Shown: one piece after another, positions 54,996-64,000 of the stretch | How positions within the stretch are numbered: the first letter of the stretch is position 1 | Layout: each line of letters begins with the position of its first letter | Assembly: GCF_000178955.2 (NCBI RefSeq) | Contig: NC_016631.1 | Span: 2,976,001-3,040,000, forward strand | Reading direction: 5' to 3' | Length of the DNA stretch: 64,000 bases | DNA from: Granulicella mallensis MP5ACTX8 | GTDB lineage: Bacteria > Acidobacteriota > Terriglobia > Terriglobales > Acidobacteriaceae | The notes under the pieces: model-generated | The model's input: the letters and a program-made list of their open reading frames with translations, nothing else | Databases searched by the model: none | Told to the model about the DNA's origin: nothing | Position numbers and translations under genes: made by a program

Positions 54996-56441
54996 ATGCT
55001 TCTCACGCTCTCCACGACGCACAAACCCGCGACCGATCTCGGCTTCCTGCTGCACAAGAATCCCGCACGTATGCAGACCGAGGAGCTTTCCTTTGGCAAA
55101 GCGCACATCTTCTATCCGGAAGCGTCCGAAGAGCTCTGCACCGTCGCCCTGATGCTGGAGGTCGATTCCATCGCGCTTGCCCGGGGGCGACACGGCTCCT
55201 CTGGCGACGGTGGACCGCTCCAGCCCTACGTCAACGACCGGCCCTATGCTGCGAACTCCTTTCTCAGCGTCGCGATAGGTCGCATGCTGGCCTCTGCTCT
55301 CGGAGGCCGCAGCAAGGACCGCCCTGAGCTCGCCGAAACTGCCATTCCGCTGATCGCGCGCATTCCCTGCGTCGCCGCGCGCGGCGGTGAAGACCTTGTG
55401 CGTCGCCTCTTCGAGCCGCTCGGCTATGCTGTGGTTCTCTCCAGTGCCCTGCTTGACGAGCGTTTCCCCGATTGGGGAACCTCCCCGTACGTTTCTCTCG
55501 AACTCTCTGCTACGGTGCGCCTCCAGGACCTTCTCACCCATCTGTATGTGCTCATCCCTGTGCTCGACAATGAGAAGCACTACTGGGTGGGCGACGATGA
55601 GGTCGAAAAACTGCTCAAACGCGGCGAAGGCTGGCTGCCATCGCACCCGGAGAAGGACCTCATCGTCTCGCGTTACCTCAAGCGCCAGGGCGAGCTTACC
55701 CGCGAAGCGCTTGCCCGGCTCATCGCCGAGGACGTTGCCGAGCCTGAAGAGCAGAAAGAACAGGTTCGCGATGAAGAAGAACAGAAGGTAGAGCGGCCCC
55801 TCGGCCTGCACGAGCAGCGGATGGGAGCAGTGCTTTCAGTGCTGCGCGGTGTTAGCGCCAAGCGTGTCCTCGACCTGGGGTGTGGCGAAGGCAAGCTGCT
55901 GCGTTATCTGCTCGCAGACCAGCAGTTTGAAGCCATTCTGGGCATGGATGTCTCCTGGCGCTCTCTTGAGATTGCCAAAGACAGGCTCAAGCTCGATCAG
56001 CTCCCTGAGCGTCAGCGCGCCCGAATCGAACTCGTGCAAGGCTCACTGATGTATCGCGACCAGCGGCTCAATGGCTTTGAGGCGGCTGCGGTCGTCGAGG
56101 TGATCGAACATCTTGACGCTCCACGATTGGCCTCCTTTGAGCGCGTTCTCTTCGAGTTCGCGCGGCCGTCACACGCCATCATCACCACCCCAAACTCTGA
56201 GTACAACACGGTCTTCGAGACGTTGCCCGCCGGCCAGTTTCGCCATCGCGACCATCGCTTCGAGTGGACGCGCGCCGAGTTTGAGCAATGGGCAGGCGAC
56301 GTCGCAGCCCGTTTCGGCTATACCGTGCGGTTTCAACCCATCGGTCCCGAAGCCCCTGCCCTTGGCGCACCCACGCAGATGGCGATCTTCTCCCTTTCAG
56401 CCCCAACCGATATCCAGACCGAGCCCCAGACGAACGCATGA
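54996..56441 (+). CDS. hen1: Hen1 3'-terminal RNA ribose 2'-O-methyltransferase
   Basis: 481 residues from ATG 54996 (an earlier in-frame start adds 29 unrelated residues). The N-terminal half is the Hen1 ligase-activating domain (LLTLSTTHKPATDLGFLLHKNPARMQTEEL, then FYPEA). The C-terminal methyltransferase shows SAM motif LDLGCGEGKLLRYLL, VVEVIEHLD and FRHRDHRFEWTRAEF, the Glu/His metal set of Hen1 enzymes. It methylates the 2'-OH at a broken RNA 3' end before sealing. Its TGA overlaps the ATG of pnkp, so they are co-translated as the known bacterial RNA-repair pair. Confidence 0.95.
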   Translation: MLLTLSTTHKPATDLGFLLHKNPARMQTEELSFGKAHIFYPEASEELCTVALMLEVDSIALARGRHGSSGDGGPLQPYVNDRPYAANSFLSVAIGRMLASALGGRSKDRPELAETAIPLIARIPCVAARGGEDLVRRLFEPLGYAVVLSSALLDERFPDWGTSPYVSLELSATVRLQDLLTHLYVLIPVLDNEKHYWVGDDEVEKLLKRGEGWLPSHPEKDLIVSRYLKRQGELTREALARLIAEDVAEPEEQKEQVRDEEEQKVERPLGLHEQRMGAVLSVLRGVSAKRVLDLGCGEGKLLRYLLADQQFEAILGMDVSWRSLEIAKDRLKLDQLPERQRARIELVQGSLMYRDQRLNGFEAAAVVEVIEHLDAPRLASFERVLFEFARPSHAIITTPNSEYNTVFETLPAGQFRHRDHRFEWTRAEFEQWAGDVAARFGYTVRFQPIGPEAPALGAPTQMAIFSLSAPTDIQTEPQTNA

Positions 56442-58987
56442 AGATCACCCTTCCCGAGCTGTCCCTTGTTCTCCTCATCGGTCCTTCCGGCTCCGGCAAA
56501 TCCTCCTTTGGCCGCAAGCACTTCCTTCCGTCGGAGGTCGTCTCCTCCGACTTTTGCCGCGGACTCGTTTCCAATAACGAAAACGACCAGTCTGCAACGG
56601 GCGACGCCTTCGATCTGCTGAACACGATCCTCCGTAAGCGCCTCGCACGCGGCCTCCTTACCGTTGTCGATGCCACCAATGTGCAGCCCGAGGCTCGCAA
56701 ATCACTCCTCGAACTGGCGCATGAGTTCCACGTTCTGCCCTGCGCTATCGTCTTCGACCTGCCCGAAAAGCTTTGCCATGAGCGCAATGCCCTGCGCCCT
56801 GACCGGCAGTTTGGCCCGCATGTCGTGCGTAACCAGTGCCAGCAGTTGCGGCGTTCCCTGCGAGGGCTCGAGCGTGAAGGCATTCGCCATATCTTCAAGC
56901 TCTCCACGCTTGAAGAAGTCGATGCTGCCACAATCGAACGTCAACCGCTCTGGAACAATCGCAAATCCGAGCACGGCCCCTTCGATATCATCGGCGACAT
57001 TCACGGCTGCTTCGACGAGCTCACGGACCTTCTCCATCAGCTTGGTTACTCCGTTGCCCACGAAGAGGGCCGGTACAGCGTGCAATCGCCTGCCGGACGC
57101 AAGCTTGTCTTTGTCGGAGACCTCGTAGACCGCGGCCCCGGTACACCCCAGGTTCTGAAACTCGTTTCGAGCCTGGTGCAATCCGGACAGGCGTTCTGTG
57201 TTCCCGGCAATCATGACGTGAAACTCATGCGTGCTCTCAAGGGCCGTAGCGTCCAACTCACTCACGGTCTCGCCGAGTCCATGCAGCAACTGGCTGCCGA
57301 GCCGGACGCTTTTCGTGCCGAAGTCGTCAAGTTCCTCGACGGCCTTGTAAGCCACTATGTCTTCGATGACGGCAATCTCGTCGTCGCGCACGCCGGACTC
57401 AAGGAGTCCATGCAGGGCCGCGGCTCCGGACGAGTCCGCGAGTTCGCGCTCTATGGAGAGACCACCGGCGAGACCGACGAGTTCGGCTTGCCGGTCCGCT
57501 ACAACTGGGCGGCTGACTATCGCGGTAAGGCGCTCGTGGTCTATGGGCATACGCCGATGCCCGAGCCCCTGTGGCTGAACAACACCGTCAATATCGACAC
57601 AGGCTGTGTCTTTGGCGGGGAGCTCACGGCTCTGCGCTATCCCGAACGAGAGACCGTCTCCGTTCCCGCGCGCCTGACCTATTACGAATCCAAGCGGCCC
57701 TTCCTCGCTAACAAGGCAGAGCGTTCTGTCCAGCAGACGCTGGATGACACCCTCGACCTCTCCGACGTGACCGGCAAACGCCTCGTGGATACGCGCCTGC
57801 TTCCGCGCATTACCATCCGCGAAGAGAACGCCATCGCCGCTCTTGAAGTCATGAGCCGTTTTGCCGTCGATCCCAAATGGCTCATCTATCTGCCACCTAC
57901 GATGTCGCCATCGGAGACCAGCAAGCATCCTCATCTTCTCGAGCACCCTCAGGAGGCCTTTGCCTATTACCGCAGCGAAGGTGTGCCGGAGGTCCTCTGC
58001 GAGCAGAAGCATATGGGTTCGCGCGCGATCGTTGTTCTGTGCAAGGCCGAAACCGTCTCGCAAAGCCGGTTTGGAGTTGGGCAGCCTGCCCTCGGCACCG
58101 TCTACACACGCACGGGACGCCGTTTCTTCGCGGATGACGCCGTTGAGTCGGCCTTTCTCGTGCGTCTGCGCGATGCTGCTGAGGCCGCAGGTCTGTGGTC
58201 GGAGCTTGCCACGGATTGGATCTGTCTCGACTGTGAACTGATGCCCTGGTCTGCCAAGGCGCAGGAGCTCCTGCGCCAGCAGTACGCTCCCGTTGGCTCC
58301 TCTGCGCTACAGGCGCTTACCGCCGAGCAACGCATCCTTGCTCAGGCCCGCGAACGTACCGCTGGCCTCGACGAATTGGCCGACCGCACGACGCAGCGGC
58401 TCGCTGCTATCGAGAGCTACATCCGCGAATACCGGCAGTACTGCTGGCCGGTAAACTCGCTTGACGACTTTAAGCTTGCGCCGTTCCATCTCCTGGCAAG
58501 CGAAGGAGCGGTCCATACCGATAAGCGTCACACCTGGCATATGGAGATGCTGGGGAAACTCTGTGCTGCCGATGCACGTTTATTGCTGGCAACCCCTTTC
58601 CAGATCGTCGACCTGAATGACACCGCAAGCTGTGAGGCCGCGATCGCCTGGTGGACGGACATCACGTCTACCGGTCGCGAAGGAATGGTGGTCAAGCCGC
58701 TCGACTTCATTGCCAAGGGACGGCGAGGCTTCGCGCAACCGGCGATCAAATGCCGTGGGCCGGAATACCTGCGCATCATCTATGGCCCGGAATACCTGCT
58801 CCCGGAAAATCTGGAGCGGCTCAAAGCTCGTAACGTCGGAGCGAAGCGTTCTCTCGCCAGCCGCGAGTTTGCTCTGGGTGTAGAAGCCCTGGAGCGCTTC
58901 GTCCGCAAGGAACCCTTACGGCGTACGCATGAGTGCGTCTTCGGTGTCCTGGCGCTGGAGAGCGAACCGGTCGACCCGCGACTCTAA
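56438..58987 (+). CDS. pnkp: Pnkp polynucleotide kinase-phosphatase-ligase
   Basis: 849 residues from ATG 56438. The kinase domain has the P-loop GPSGSGKSS (K21, S22) and DFCRG (D38, R41). The calcineurin-like phosphatase begins IIGDIHGCFDEL (D187, H189) with GDLVDRG and PGNHD (N258, H259). The third, adenylyltransferase-like domain has CEQKHMGSRA with nucleophile K524 and later EGMVVKP. These positions agree closely with my memory of the Clostridium thermocellum enzyme. It restores 5'-phosphate and 3'-OH on cut RNA and seals it together with Hen1, notably tRNAs cut by ribotoxins. Confidence 0.96.
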   Translation: MKITLPELSLVLLIGPSGSGKSSFGRKHFLPSEVVSSDFCRGLVSNNENDQSATGDAFDLLNTILRKRLARGLLTVVDATNVQPEARKSLLELAHEFHVLPCAIVFDLPEKLCHERNALRPDRQFGPHVVRNQCQQLRRSLRGLEREGIRHIFKLSTLEEVDAATIERQPLWNNRKSEHGPFDIIGDIHGCFDELTDLLHQLGYSVAHEEGRYSVQSPAGRKLVFVGDLVDRGPGTPQVLKLVSSLVQSGQAFCVPGNHDVKLMRALKGRSVQLTHGLAESMQQLAAEPDAFRAEVVKFLDGLVSHYVFDDGNLVVAHAGLKESMQGRGSGRVREFALYGETTGETDEFGLPVRYNWAADYRGKALVVYGHTPMPEPLWLNNTVNIDTGCVFGGELTALRYPERETVSVPARLTYYESKRPFLANKAERSVQQTLDDTLDLSDVTGKRLVDTRLLPRITIREENAIAALEVMSRFAVDPKWLIYLPPTMSPSETSKHPHLLEHPQEAFAYYRSEGVPEVLCEQKHMGSRAIVVLCKAETVSQSRFGVGQPALGTVYTRTGRRFFADDAVESAFLVRLRDAAEAAGLWSELATDWICLDCELMPWSAKAQELLRQQYAPVGSSALQALTAEQRILAQARERTAGLDELADRTTQRLAAIESYIREYRQYCWPVNSLDDFKLAPFHLLASEGAVHTDKRHTWHMEMLGKLCAADARLLLATPFQIVDLNDTASCEAAIAWWTDITSTGREGMVVKPLDFIAKGRRGFAQPAIKCRGPEYLRIIYGPEYLLPENLERLKARNVGAKRSLASREFALGVEALERFVRKEPLRRTHECVFGVLALESEPVDPRL

Positions 58988-58990
58988 AGT

Positions 58991-59090
58991 AAATCTCCTC
59001 TAGGTGCATGGCGAAGCCACGACACCTATGGCCGTTTCCCAGAAAAACGGTACCGCACGCCCGATTCGATTTCACAGTAACAGGAGATTT
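58991..59090. repeat. Inverted-repeat pair after pnkp
   Basis: Outer arms AAATCTCCT (58991-58999) and AGGAGATTT (59082-59090); an inner TAGGTG/CACCTA pair at 59001-59028. It starts 4 bp past the pnkp stop. It may fold into a decay-blocking structure or weak terminator; no T-run. Confidence 0.45.
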
Positions 59091-59257
59091 GCTCTAGTGC
59101 TGCCCGGCATAGATTTCCGGTAACCTTACCGGCCGATCAGGCTCTAACTAAATAATCGTACCGTCCAGTCTCAACCACTAAGGCAAGCCCAAGAGAGGTC
59201 CGATGGGCAGCCAACGGTATGTCTATGTAGCAGCACAACGATAGTACGGAGAAAATC

Positions 59258-60208
59258 ATGTTGAATCGCAGGGATTTGGTGAAAACGGGTGGATTAGCCG
59301 TGGGGGCGCTTACTCTCGGTGGATTGTCTGCAAAGTCAGCGGGCGCGCAGAGTACACCACCGCCTGTGCAGAGCATTCCAATTGCAGCCAATGGTTTTAT
59401 CTTTGACGCCATTACGTGCGGACCGGAGAGTGGAGAATTAGTGCTCCACCTGCATGGTTTCCCCGAGTTTAAGGAGTGCTGGATGCCCGTCATTCAGGCC
59501 CTCGGTGCTCAAGGGTACTATGCGGTAGCAGTCGATCAGAGGGGATACTCGCCTAAAGCACGTCCAACGAACGCCCAGGACTATGTCATTGCCAACCTTG
59601 TCTCGGACGTAGTTGGATTTGGTGCGGCATTGAAGGGCACCGGCACCAGGTTTCATCTCATCGCGCACGATCAGGGGGCTTCCGTCGGCTGGGCATTTGC
59701 GGCGGCACACCCGGAGCTGCTTCTTTCTACGACACTCCTCTCCTCGCCTCATGTGAATGCTTTCGTAGCTGCCTACACGCAGCCAGGCAATCCGCAGCAG
59801 GCTGCATCGAGCTATATCCCGCAGCTACAAACCAACGGGGTAGCGTTCATGACTCAAAATAACAATGCAAACTTCTACGGTTCCTACGCGGGCGTGGTTC
59901 CTGATGCGACTACGTTCGTCAACCAGTTCACCGTGACGGATCCTGGGTCGCTGCAGGCTGCAATCAACTGGTATGTCGTAGAAAATTTCACGGTTGCGAA
60001 CGAGCCGGTCATCACAACACCGGTCACTTATGTCTGGGGTGCGCTAGATCCATTTCTGCTAAAAGGGGTGGCGGTGAATACTGCGAACTTTGTGACGGGG
60101 CCGTATACATTCATTCAACTGCCGAATATAGGGCATTTTATTGCGGACCAGGTGCCTCAGGACGTTGTGACAATCTTCCTGCAGCAGGTGCAGGCGAAAC
60201 TCACTTAA
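59258..60208 (+). CDS. Tat-exported alpha/beta hydrolase
   Basis: 316 residues. The twin-arginine signal NRRDLVKTGGLAVGALTLGG ends near SAGAQS (~32). The alpha/beta fold shows the oxyanion turn HLHGFPEF, nucleophile elbow AHDQGASVGW (Asp as nucleophile, as in epoxide hydrolases and haloalkane dehalogenases) and a late histidine in PNIGHFIADQVP. A cap region (~165-230) is rich in Gln/Asn. The Asp nucleophile makes an esterase less likely. The substrate is unknown. It stands alone. Confidence 0.88.
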   Translation: MLNRRDLVKTGGLAVGALTLGGLSAKSAGAQSTPPPVQSIPIAANGFIFDAITCGPESGELVLHLHGFPEFKECWMPVIQALGAQGYYAVAVDQRGYSPKARPTNAQDYVIANLVSDVVGFGAALKGTGTRFHLIAHDQGASVGWAFAAAHPELLLSTTLLSSPHVNAFVAAYTQPGNPQQAASSYIPQLQTNGVAFMTQNNNANFYGSYAGVVPDATTFVNQFTVTDPGSLQAAINWYVVENFTVANEPVITTPVTYVWGALDPFLLKGVAVNTANFVTGPYTFIQLPNIGHFIADQVPQDVVTIFLQQVQAKLT

Positions 60209-60323
60209 CGGTTTCAGTAGGTAGCGCTTCTATTACAGAGAGCGGTCCGGACAGCCGGACCGGTGTGGTGAGTCTTTATTCATTGAAGAAGGATGGTCTG
60301 TTCAGCACAGCGCGAAGCGCGTT

Positions 60324-60377
60324 CCCTGATGCTTCAGCATCAGGGAGACGGAGGAAGCCGTAGCCTTTAGGCTACGG
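60324..60377. repeat. Cluster of short palindromes in the intergenic region
   Basis: A perfect 10-bp stem CCCTGATGCT/AGCATCAGGG (60324-60345) and CCGTAGCC/GGCTACGG (60358-60377); a GGCC-rich partner (GCCTTTAGGC, GGGCCTT...AAGGCCC) runs on to ~60450, and CCGTAGCCTAGAGGCG appears again at ~60478. These look like members of a repeated short element in acidobacterial genomes. They sit in the 1.1-kb gap 60209-61350, which has no supported gene. Confidence 0.75.
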
Positions 60378-60806
60378 AAATAGAGGTTGGCAAAGATGTG
60401 GCCTTTAGGCCCGGGCCTTCTTTTGGCTGCGAACAAAAGGCCCAGGGGCTGAAGCCGAATCTTGACTGTCCTTATTCCGTAGCCTAGAGGCGATTGCCTC
60501 CCTTACCTTCTGCCCGTGCACTTCGCGCTGGGTAACGCTGGTTCTTCATCGAACAAATGACTCACCACTCTAGAAACGGTTCTATAGGGTTTATCGCTAC
60601 CAGGAGCGCGGCGGGAGTAACCCTTTCTCCGCGCAGCTAAAACTGCAGCCGCAAAACGACTCCTCATAAAATTAAATCCACAGCGTTTAGATCACGCCCG
60701 TTCAATTCAAGGGCTTGAACATTTCTATTCCCTCCTTGAACTGAAACCGCCAAAGTTTCAAGACTTGACAGCGAATGCTGGGCTCGGGCAGTATCGTTTG
60801 CGGTTT

Positions 60807-61040
60807 GAAAGACAAGCGTTTGTCTTTCACCAACAAACAATTTCGAAGAAGCCATGACAAGGATATGGGGACAGGATGAAAGCGGCTGGGGTTAACGCAG
60901 AATAAGAATGATCCGCAAATGCGGCAAGTGGGTTGAATTCAGAAGAGTGGCACCAAACGCTGCTTTCCTCTGTATTTAATGGATATTGCTTTTGTTCGAT
61001 CAGAATTTCTTCCCAAAAGACAAAGGTTTGTCTGACAAAC
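60807..61040. promoter_or_regulatory. Repeated AGACAA...TTGTCT palindromes upstream of the TonB receptor
   Basis: A near-perfect 22-bp palindrome GAAAGACAAGCGTTTGTCTTTC lies at 60807-60828. At 61018-61040 AGACAAAGGTTTGTCT overlaps GTTTGTCTGACAAAC. Both share the half-site AGACAAA. A possible -35 TTGACA is at 61058, 290 bp before the receptor start; I see no good -10 box. The layout suits operator sites of a dimeric regulator. Confidence 0.5.
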
Positions 61041-61350
61041 AAATGACAAAAAATCAATTGACAATCTTTTCCTAGATTTGTTTTCATTCGCAACAGCCAA
61101 CAGGAACCCGTCTACTTCGTTGAGTAGATAAACGGTTGTCTTGGTGGTTCGTGTTGGAGCGCTCGGTGGAGAAATTTCTTCTTAGAGCATAAGCACCGGC
61201 CTGCAAACAGGACTGGGTGAGCCGCTTTGCGCCGTTTTCCAATGCGTTGTCCAGAAATAAAGAGCTTCAAGACTGTATATCAGCGGGGCTCAGTGAGTGA
61301 ACGCAGGTACCGGGCCGCGCAGTCAAATGGCAACATTTTCAGGAGGCAAC

Positions 61351-64000
61351 ATGAAGCAGTGGATCCGCGCCAGCCTTGGGCTGACGCAAGAGTGCAAGCC
61401 GTGTCAAACAACGGATAAAAGTAAACACCGTAGTCCGCTAACAGATGAAAGCAACGTACGCCGTACACTGTTACCTGCTCTTGCCCTGGTAGCTCTGCTA
61501 TCGTCGGCTCTTCCGGTCTTGGCCCAGAATACAAATTCAGGTGACCTTCGCGGCACAGTAACCGACGCAACCGGAGCGGTCATCCCAGGGGTAACCGTTG
61601 AGGTCAAAGACGTGGACAAGGGCGTCGTCAAGGCTTACGTCACCAATGGAGCCGGCTTGTACGATACCGGTTCGATCACGCCGGACCACTATCTGCTGAC
61701 CTTTACCAGGCCTGGGTTTAGCTCCTTTGTGCGCGGTCCCATTACGCTGGACGTCTCAATTCAGACCATCGATGCGCAGTTGAAGGCGGGCTCGACGCAG
61801 GAGCTGATCGTGACCACCGATGTGCCCCTGCTCAGCACCGAGTCAGGCGCGGTAGAGGCGACACTGTCTTCCGACGTTATTTCCCAACTGCCCCAAACGA
61901 ACCTTGGAGCGGACTGGGAGAACTTTATCGTATTGCTGCCAGGCGCCGCCGGCGCTCCGGAGAACTCCAGCAGCGCCTCGAACCCCGGCCAGGTAGCCGC
62001 TATCAACGGTAATCTGCCATTTGACAGCATCCTGGCCGATGGCGCCACGACGACGCTGCCGAGCAGCGAAAACTCTGATGTCACGATCTTCGAAACGACG
62101 GCAGAGGTGAAGATCAGCACCAACGGCTTCTCGGCCCAATATGGCCAAGGAGGCATTATTTACAACCAGATCACCAAAAGTGGTACGAATCAATTCCACG
62201 GTGCGGCATACGAATATTTTGCCAATGACGCCCTGGATGCTTTTGCTTACCAGTTTGGTGCGACCGGCGTACAGCTCCCCCGATTGCGCTTCAATAACTT
62301 CGGCTTTGCAGTGGGTGGGCCAGTCATCCGCAACAAAGTCTTCTTCTACTTCGACTTCGACAAAACCATTGACAACACAATCAATCGCAACTATGAAACA
62401 CTTCCGCTTGCCCAGAATGCAGCCATAGCAAATGGCGACTTTACCGGTCCCGGCTTCCCTACTATCTACGACCCGACTACTCAGGTAATCCAGGCTACCG
62501 GCTCCCACACGTATACACTCTCTCCCGGCTCCAAGGTCACTTCCGTTACTCAGCAGTGCCCGTGTGTGATTCGCCAGAGTTTTGCCGATGAGTATCACAA
62601 TGGCAACCGTATTCCAGCTAACCTGATCAGCCCTGTATCTCAAAACTTCCAAAACCTCCTGAATACCCAGGCCACGAATGCGGTTTTACAGCAGGCTAAT
62701 GTAGGCAGATCGCAGACGATTCAGGGGATCGTCACCAACAACTACGCTTTCGTCACTCCGGGCATCAATCCATTTACCAAATTTTTCGGTCGTCTGGATT
62801 ATGACATCGCCGCCAATAATCGGTTCACGGCCTCGGTAACAGAAAGCGATAACCCTGGATATGATTTCGGCAGCACAGTTTGCCCCATCAATTGCGAAAG
62901 CGAGGACGTCAGTCGGCACAATGCGCAGATCTCCGACGTCTGGAACCATAGTTCGACTTTTCTCAACGAAGCGCGCCTGGGCTTTACCGACCAGTTGAAC
63001 TTCTTTCTACCAGCGACCATCAACCAGGGCTATCCCGCCAAACTAGGGTATAAGCTCGCAAAGGTGGATCTACTACCGGGCTTCGGGCCAGGAAGCAACA
63101 TTTCAGGCTTCGGCAACGGCAATACCAGTCCGTTCATCTATAAAGAATTTGTCTACGATCCATCGGACGTAGTGACGCTGATTCGCGGGCGGCATGTCAT
63201 ACACTTTGGTGGCGAGTTCCTGATCAGCCTCTCGGACTCGACTCAGTACGGGTATGTCAATGCAGGCACCCCGGGCTTCAACGGCAACTACACGTCGCAG
63301 GGCGGACAGATTACGCAGGGGTCGGACACTGGTATCGGTAACGGCTTCAGTTACGCGGACTTCCTTCTTGGACAACTAAACAGTTTCAGCGCTAGCCAGA
63401 CACCGGAGTACGGTGCACGAACCAAGAGTCCGCAGTTATTCGTTCAGGATGACTGGAAGATTCGTCCCAACCTCACCATCAACCTGGGCCTGCGCTATCA
63501 AATTCACACTGGCTGGAGCGAAGTAAAGGGTAACGAGGCGACCTTCGATCCCACAGTGGTCAACCCCGCCAACAACAGCCTGGGAGCTATCTGGTATGGC
63601 TTCAGTAAAGCGAACGGACGCAATCAACTGATTGCGCCGAACTATAACATCTGGCTTCCGCGCGTAGGCGCCAGTTGGCAGCCTCTTCCGAATACGGTCA
63701 TCCGTGGCGGCTTCGGTGTCTATGCTTCTACCTTGAGTCTCGACACCTATGGTGCAGGCATGGGAGGCGCCTTCGGCAGTAGCGGCAATGTTGGCGACCT
63801 GACCAGCGGCATCTGCCCTGTTGCGCAGATCGACAGCGACGGCAGCGCGCCGGATACGACAGATCCCGGTTGCGGTGTAATCGCAAATGGCAAAAACTAC
63901 AATACGCTTTCCCCGAATGCTGCCTATGTCAATTCACCGACTACGCCGGATGCCCTCAATGGCCAGAGCGTAAATTACAACCAATACCATACGCCCTTGC
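61351..64000 (+). CDS. Oar-like TonB-dependent receptor (partial, runs off the window)
   Basis: The first ~883 codons of an open frame from ATG 61351, which follows AGGAGG by 4 nt. The export segment ends near LPVLAQ (~59). A carboxypeptidase-regulatory domain (~62-140: GDLRGTVTDATGAVIPGVTVEV) leads to a plug (~150-290; AEVKISTNGFSAQYGQGGI, NQFHGAAYEY) and barrel strands with FGFAVGGPVIRNKVFFYFDF and VQDDWKIRPNLTINLGLRYQ. No stop occurs before the window end, so the C-terminus is not seen. It is the same family as the receptor at 40414-44007 but distinct in sequence. No SusD-like gene is visible. Confidence 0.93.
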   Translation, partial: MKQWIRASLGLTQECKPCQTTDKSKHRSPLTDESNVRRTLLPALALVALLSSALPVLAQNTNSGDLRGTVTDATGAVIPGVTVEVKDVDKGVVKAYVTNGAGLYDTGSITPDHYLLTFTRPGFSSFVRGPITLDVSIQTIDAQLKAGSTQELIVTTDVPLLSTESGAVEATLSSDVISQLPQTNLGADWENFIVLLPGAAGAPENSSSASNPGQVAAINGNLPFDSILADGATTTLPSSENSDVTIFETTAEVKISTNGFSAQYGQGGIIYNQITKSGTNQFHGAAYEYFANDALDAFAYQFGATGVQLPRLRFNNFGFAVGGPVIRNKVFFYFDFDKTIDNTINRNYETLPLAQNAAIANGDFTGPGFPTIYDPTTQVIQATGSHTYTLSPGSKVTSVTQQCPCVIRQSFADEYHNGNRIPANLISPVSQNFQNLLNTQATNAVLQQANVGRSQTIQGIVTNNYAFVTPGINPFTKFFGRLDYDIAANNRFTASVTESDNPGYDFGSTVCPINCESEDVSRHNAQISDVWNHSSTFLNEARLGFTDQLNFFLPATINQGYPAKLGYKLAKVDLLPGFGPGSNISGFGNGNTSPFIYKEFVYDPSDVVTLIRGRHVIHFGGEFLISLSDSTQYGYVNAGTPGFNGNYTSQGGQITQGSDTGIGNGFSYADFLLGQLNSFSASQTPEYGARTKSPQLFVQDDWKIRPNLTINLGLRYQIHTGWSEVKGNEATFDPTVVNPANNSLGAIWYGFSKANGRNQLIAPNYNIWLPRVGASWQPLPNTVIRGGFGVYASTLSLDTYGAGMGGAFGSSGNVGDLTSGICPVAQIDSDGSAPDTTDPGCGVIANGKNYNTLSPNAAYVNSPTTPDALNGQSVNYNQYHTPL

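Noticed and set aside
56702..58063. 453-codon minus-strand open frame inside pnkp
   Set aside because: Shadow frame caused by high GC; the plus frame carries the phosphatase and ligase motifs.
60664..60855. 63-codon minus-strand frame in the repeat-rich gap
   Set aside because: No ribosome site, no known family; the region is dominated by palindromes.

Overview
The window looks like a stretch of an Acidobacteriota chromosome, class Terriglobia (Terriglobus/Granulicella/Edaphobacter-like). The signs are two Oar-type TonB receptors with N-terminal carboxypeptidase-regulatory domains, many secreted glycoside hydrolases (two GH18, GH3, GH92), a YVTN-propeller/phosphoesterase protein, a membrane regulator carrying the INEQQIG / NPGDDNIVR winged-helix signature, Tat-exported ferritin-like proteins and an omega-like RNA polymerase protein. 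This placement comes from gene content only and was not tested by a search.

Layout. 1-8.3 kb: a secreted ricin-lectin/GH18 protein, an IS481-type insertion-sequence remnant, a FixL/FixJ-like two-component pair (multi-PAS kinase and LuxR-type regulator), a single-domain receiver, and a compact set made of a soluble histidine kinase, an RNA polymerase omega-like protein and a reduced sigma-factor-like protein. 8.3-18.2 kb: mostly minus-strand exported proteins (DUF2278, a small secreted protein, a second GH18 chitinase, an M61 peptidase, a propeller/phosphoesterase) plus an alpha/beta hydrolase whose 3' end lies inside a near-perfect 33-bp inverted repeat. 18.6-26.5 kb: a LysR regulator, a Tat-exported bicupin, a TMTC-like TPR membrane protein and a translationally coupled pair of secreted repeat proteins.

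26.5-32.5 kb starts at tRNA-Ser(GGA) and has the look of an integrated island: small coupled orphan ORFs, a HEPN-like protein, a TPR protein, short hypothetical genes and two decayed HNH endonucleases (one with two frameshifts). I found no integrase and no convincing second attachment site.

32.5-45.3 kb is a minus-strand glycan-use region: GH3 beta-glucosidase, VanZ-like protein, exported Gfo/Idh/MocA oxidoreductase, GH92 alpha-mannosidase, TonB receptor and PI-PLC-like protein. 45.6-54.9 kb: a membrane winged-helix regulator, amidohydrolase, fasciclin protein, two tandem Tat-exported ferritin-like proteins, an ECF sigma/anti-sigma pair, a bifunctional nuclease-family protein and MiaB. 55.0-59.0 kb holds the bacterial RNA-repair pair Hen1-Pnkp with overlapping start and stop codons. 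The window ends with a Tat-exported alpha/beta hydrolase, a repeat-rich 1.1-kb intergenic region and the first ~880 codons of a second TonB receptor that runs off the end.

The best targets for a second look are the Hen1-Pnkp operon, the omega-like/sigma-like/kinase cluster at 6.6-8.3 kb, the tRNA-Ser island with its HNH remnants, and several long inverted repeats. I see no CRISPR array, rRNA or complete insertion sequence.
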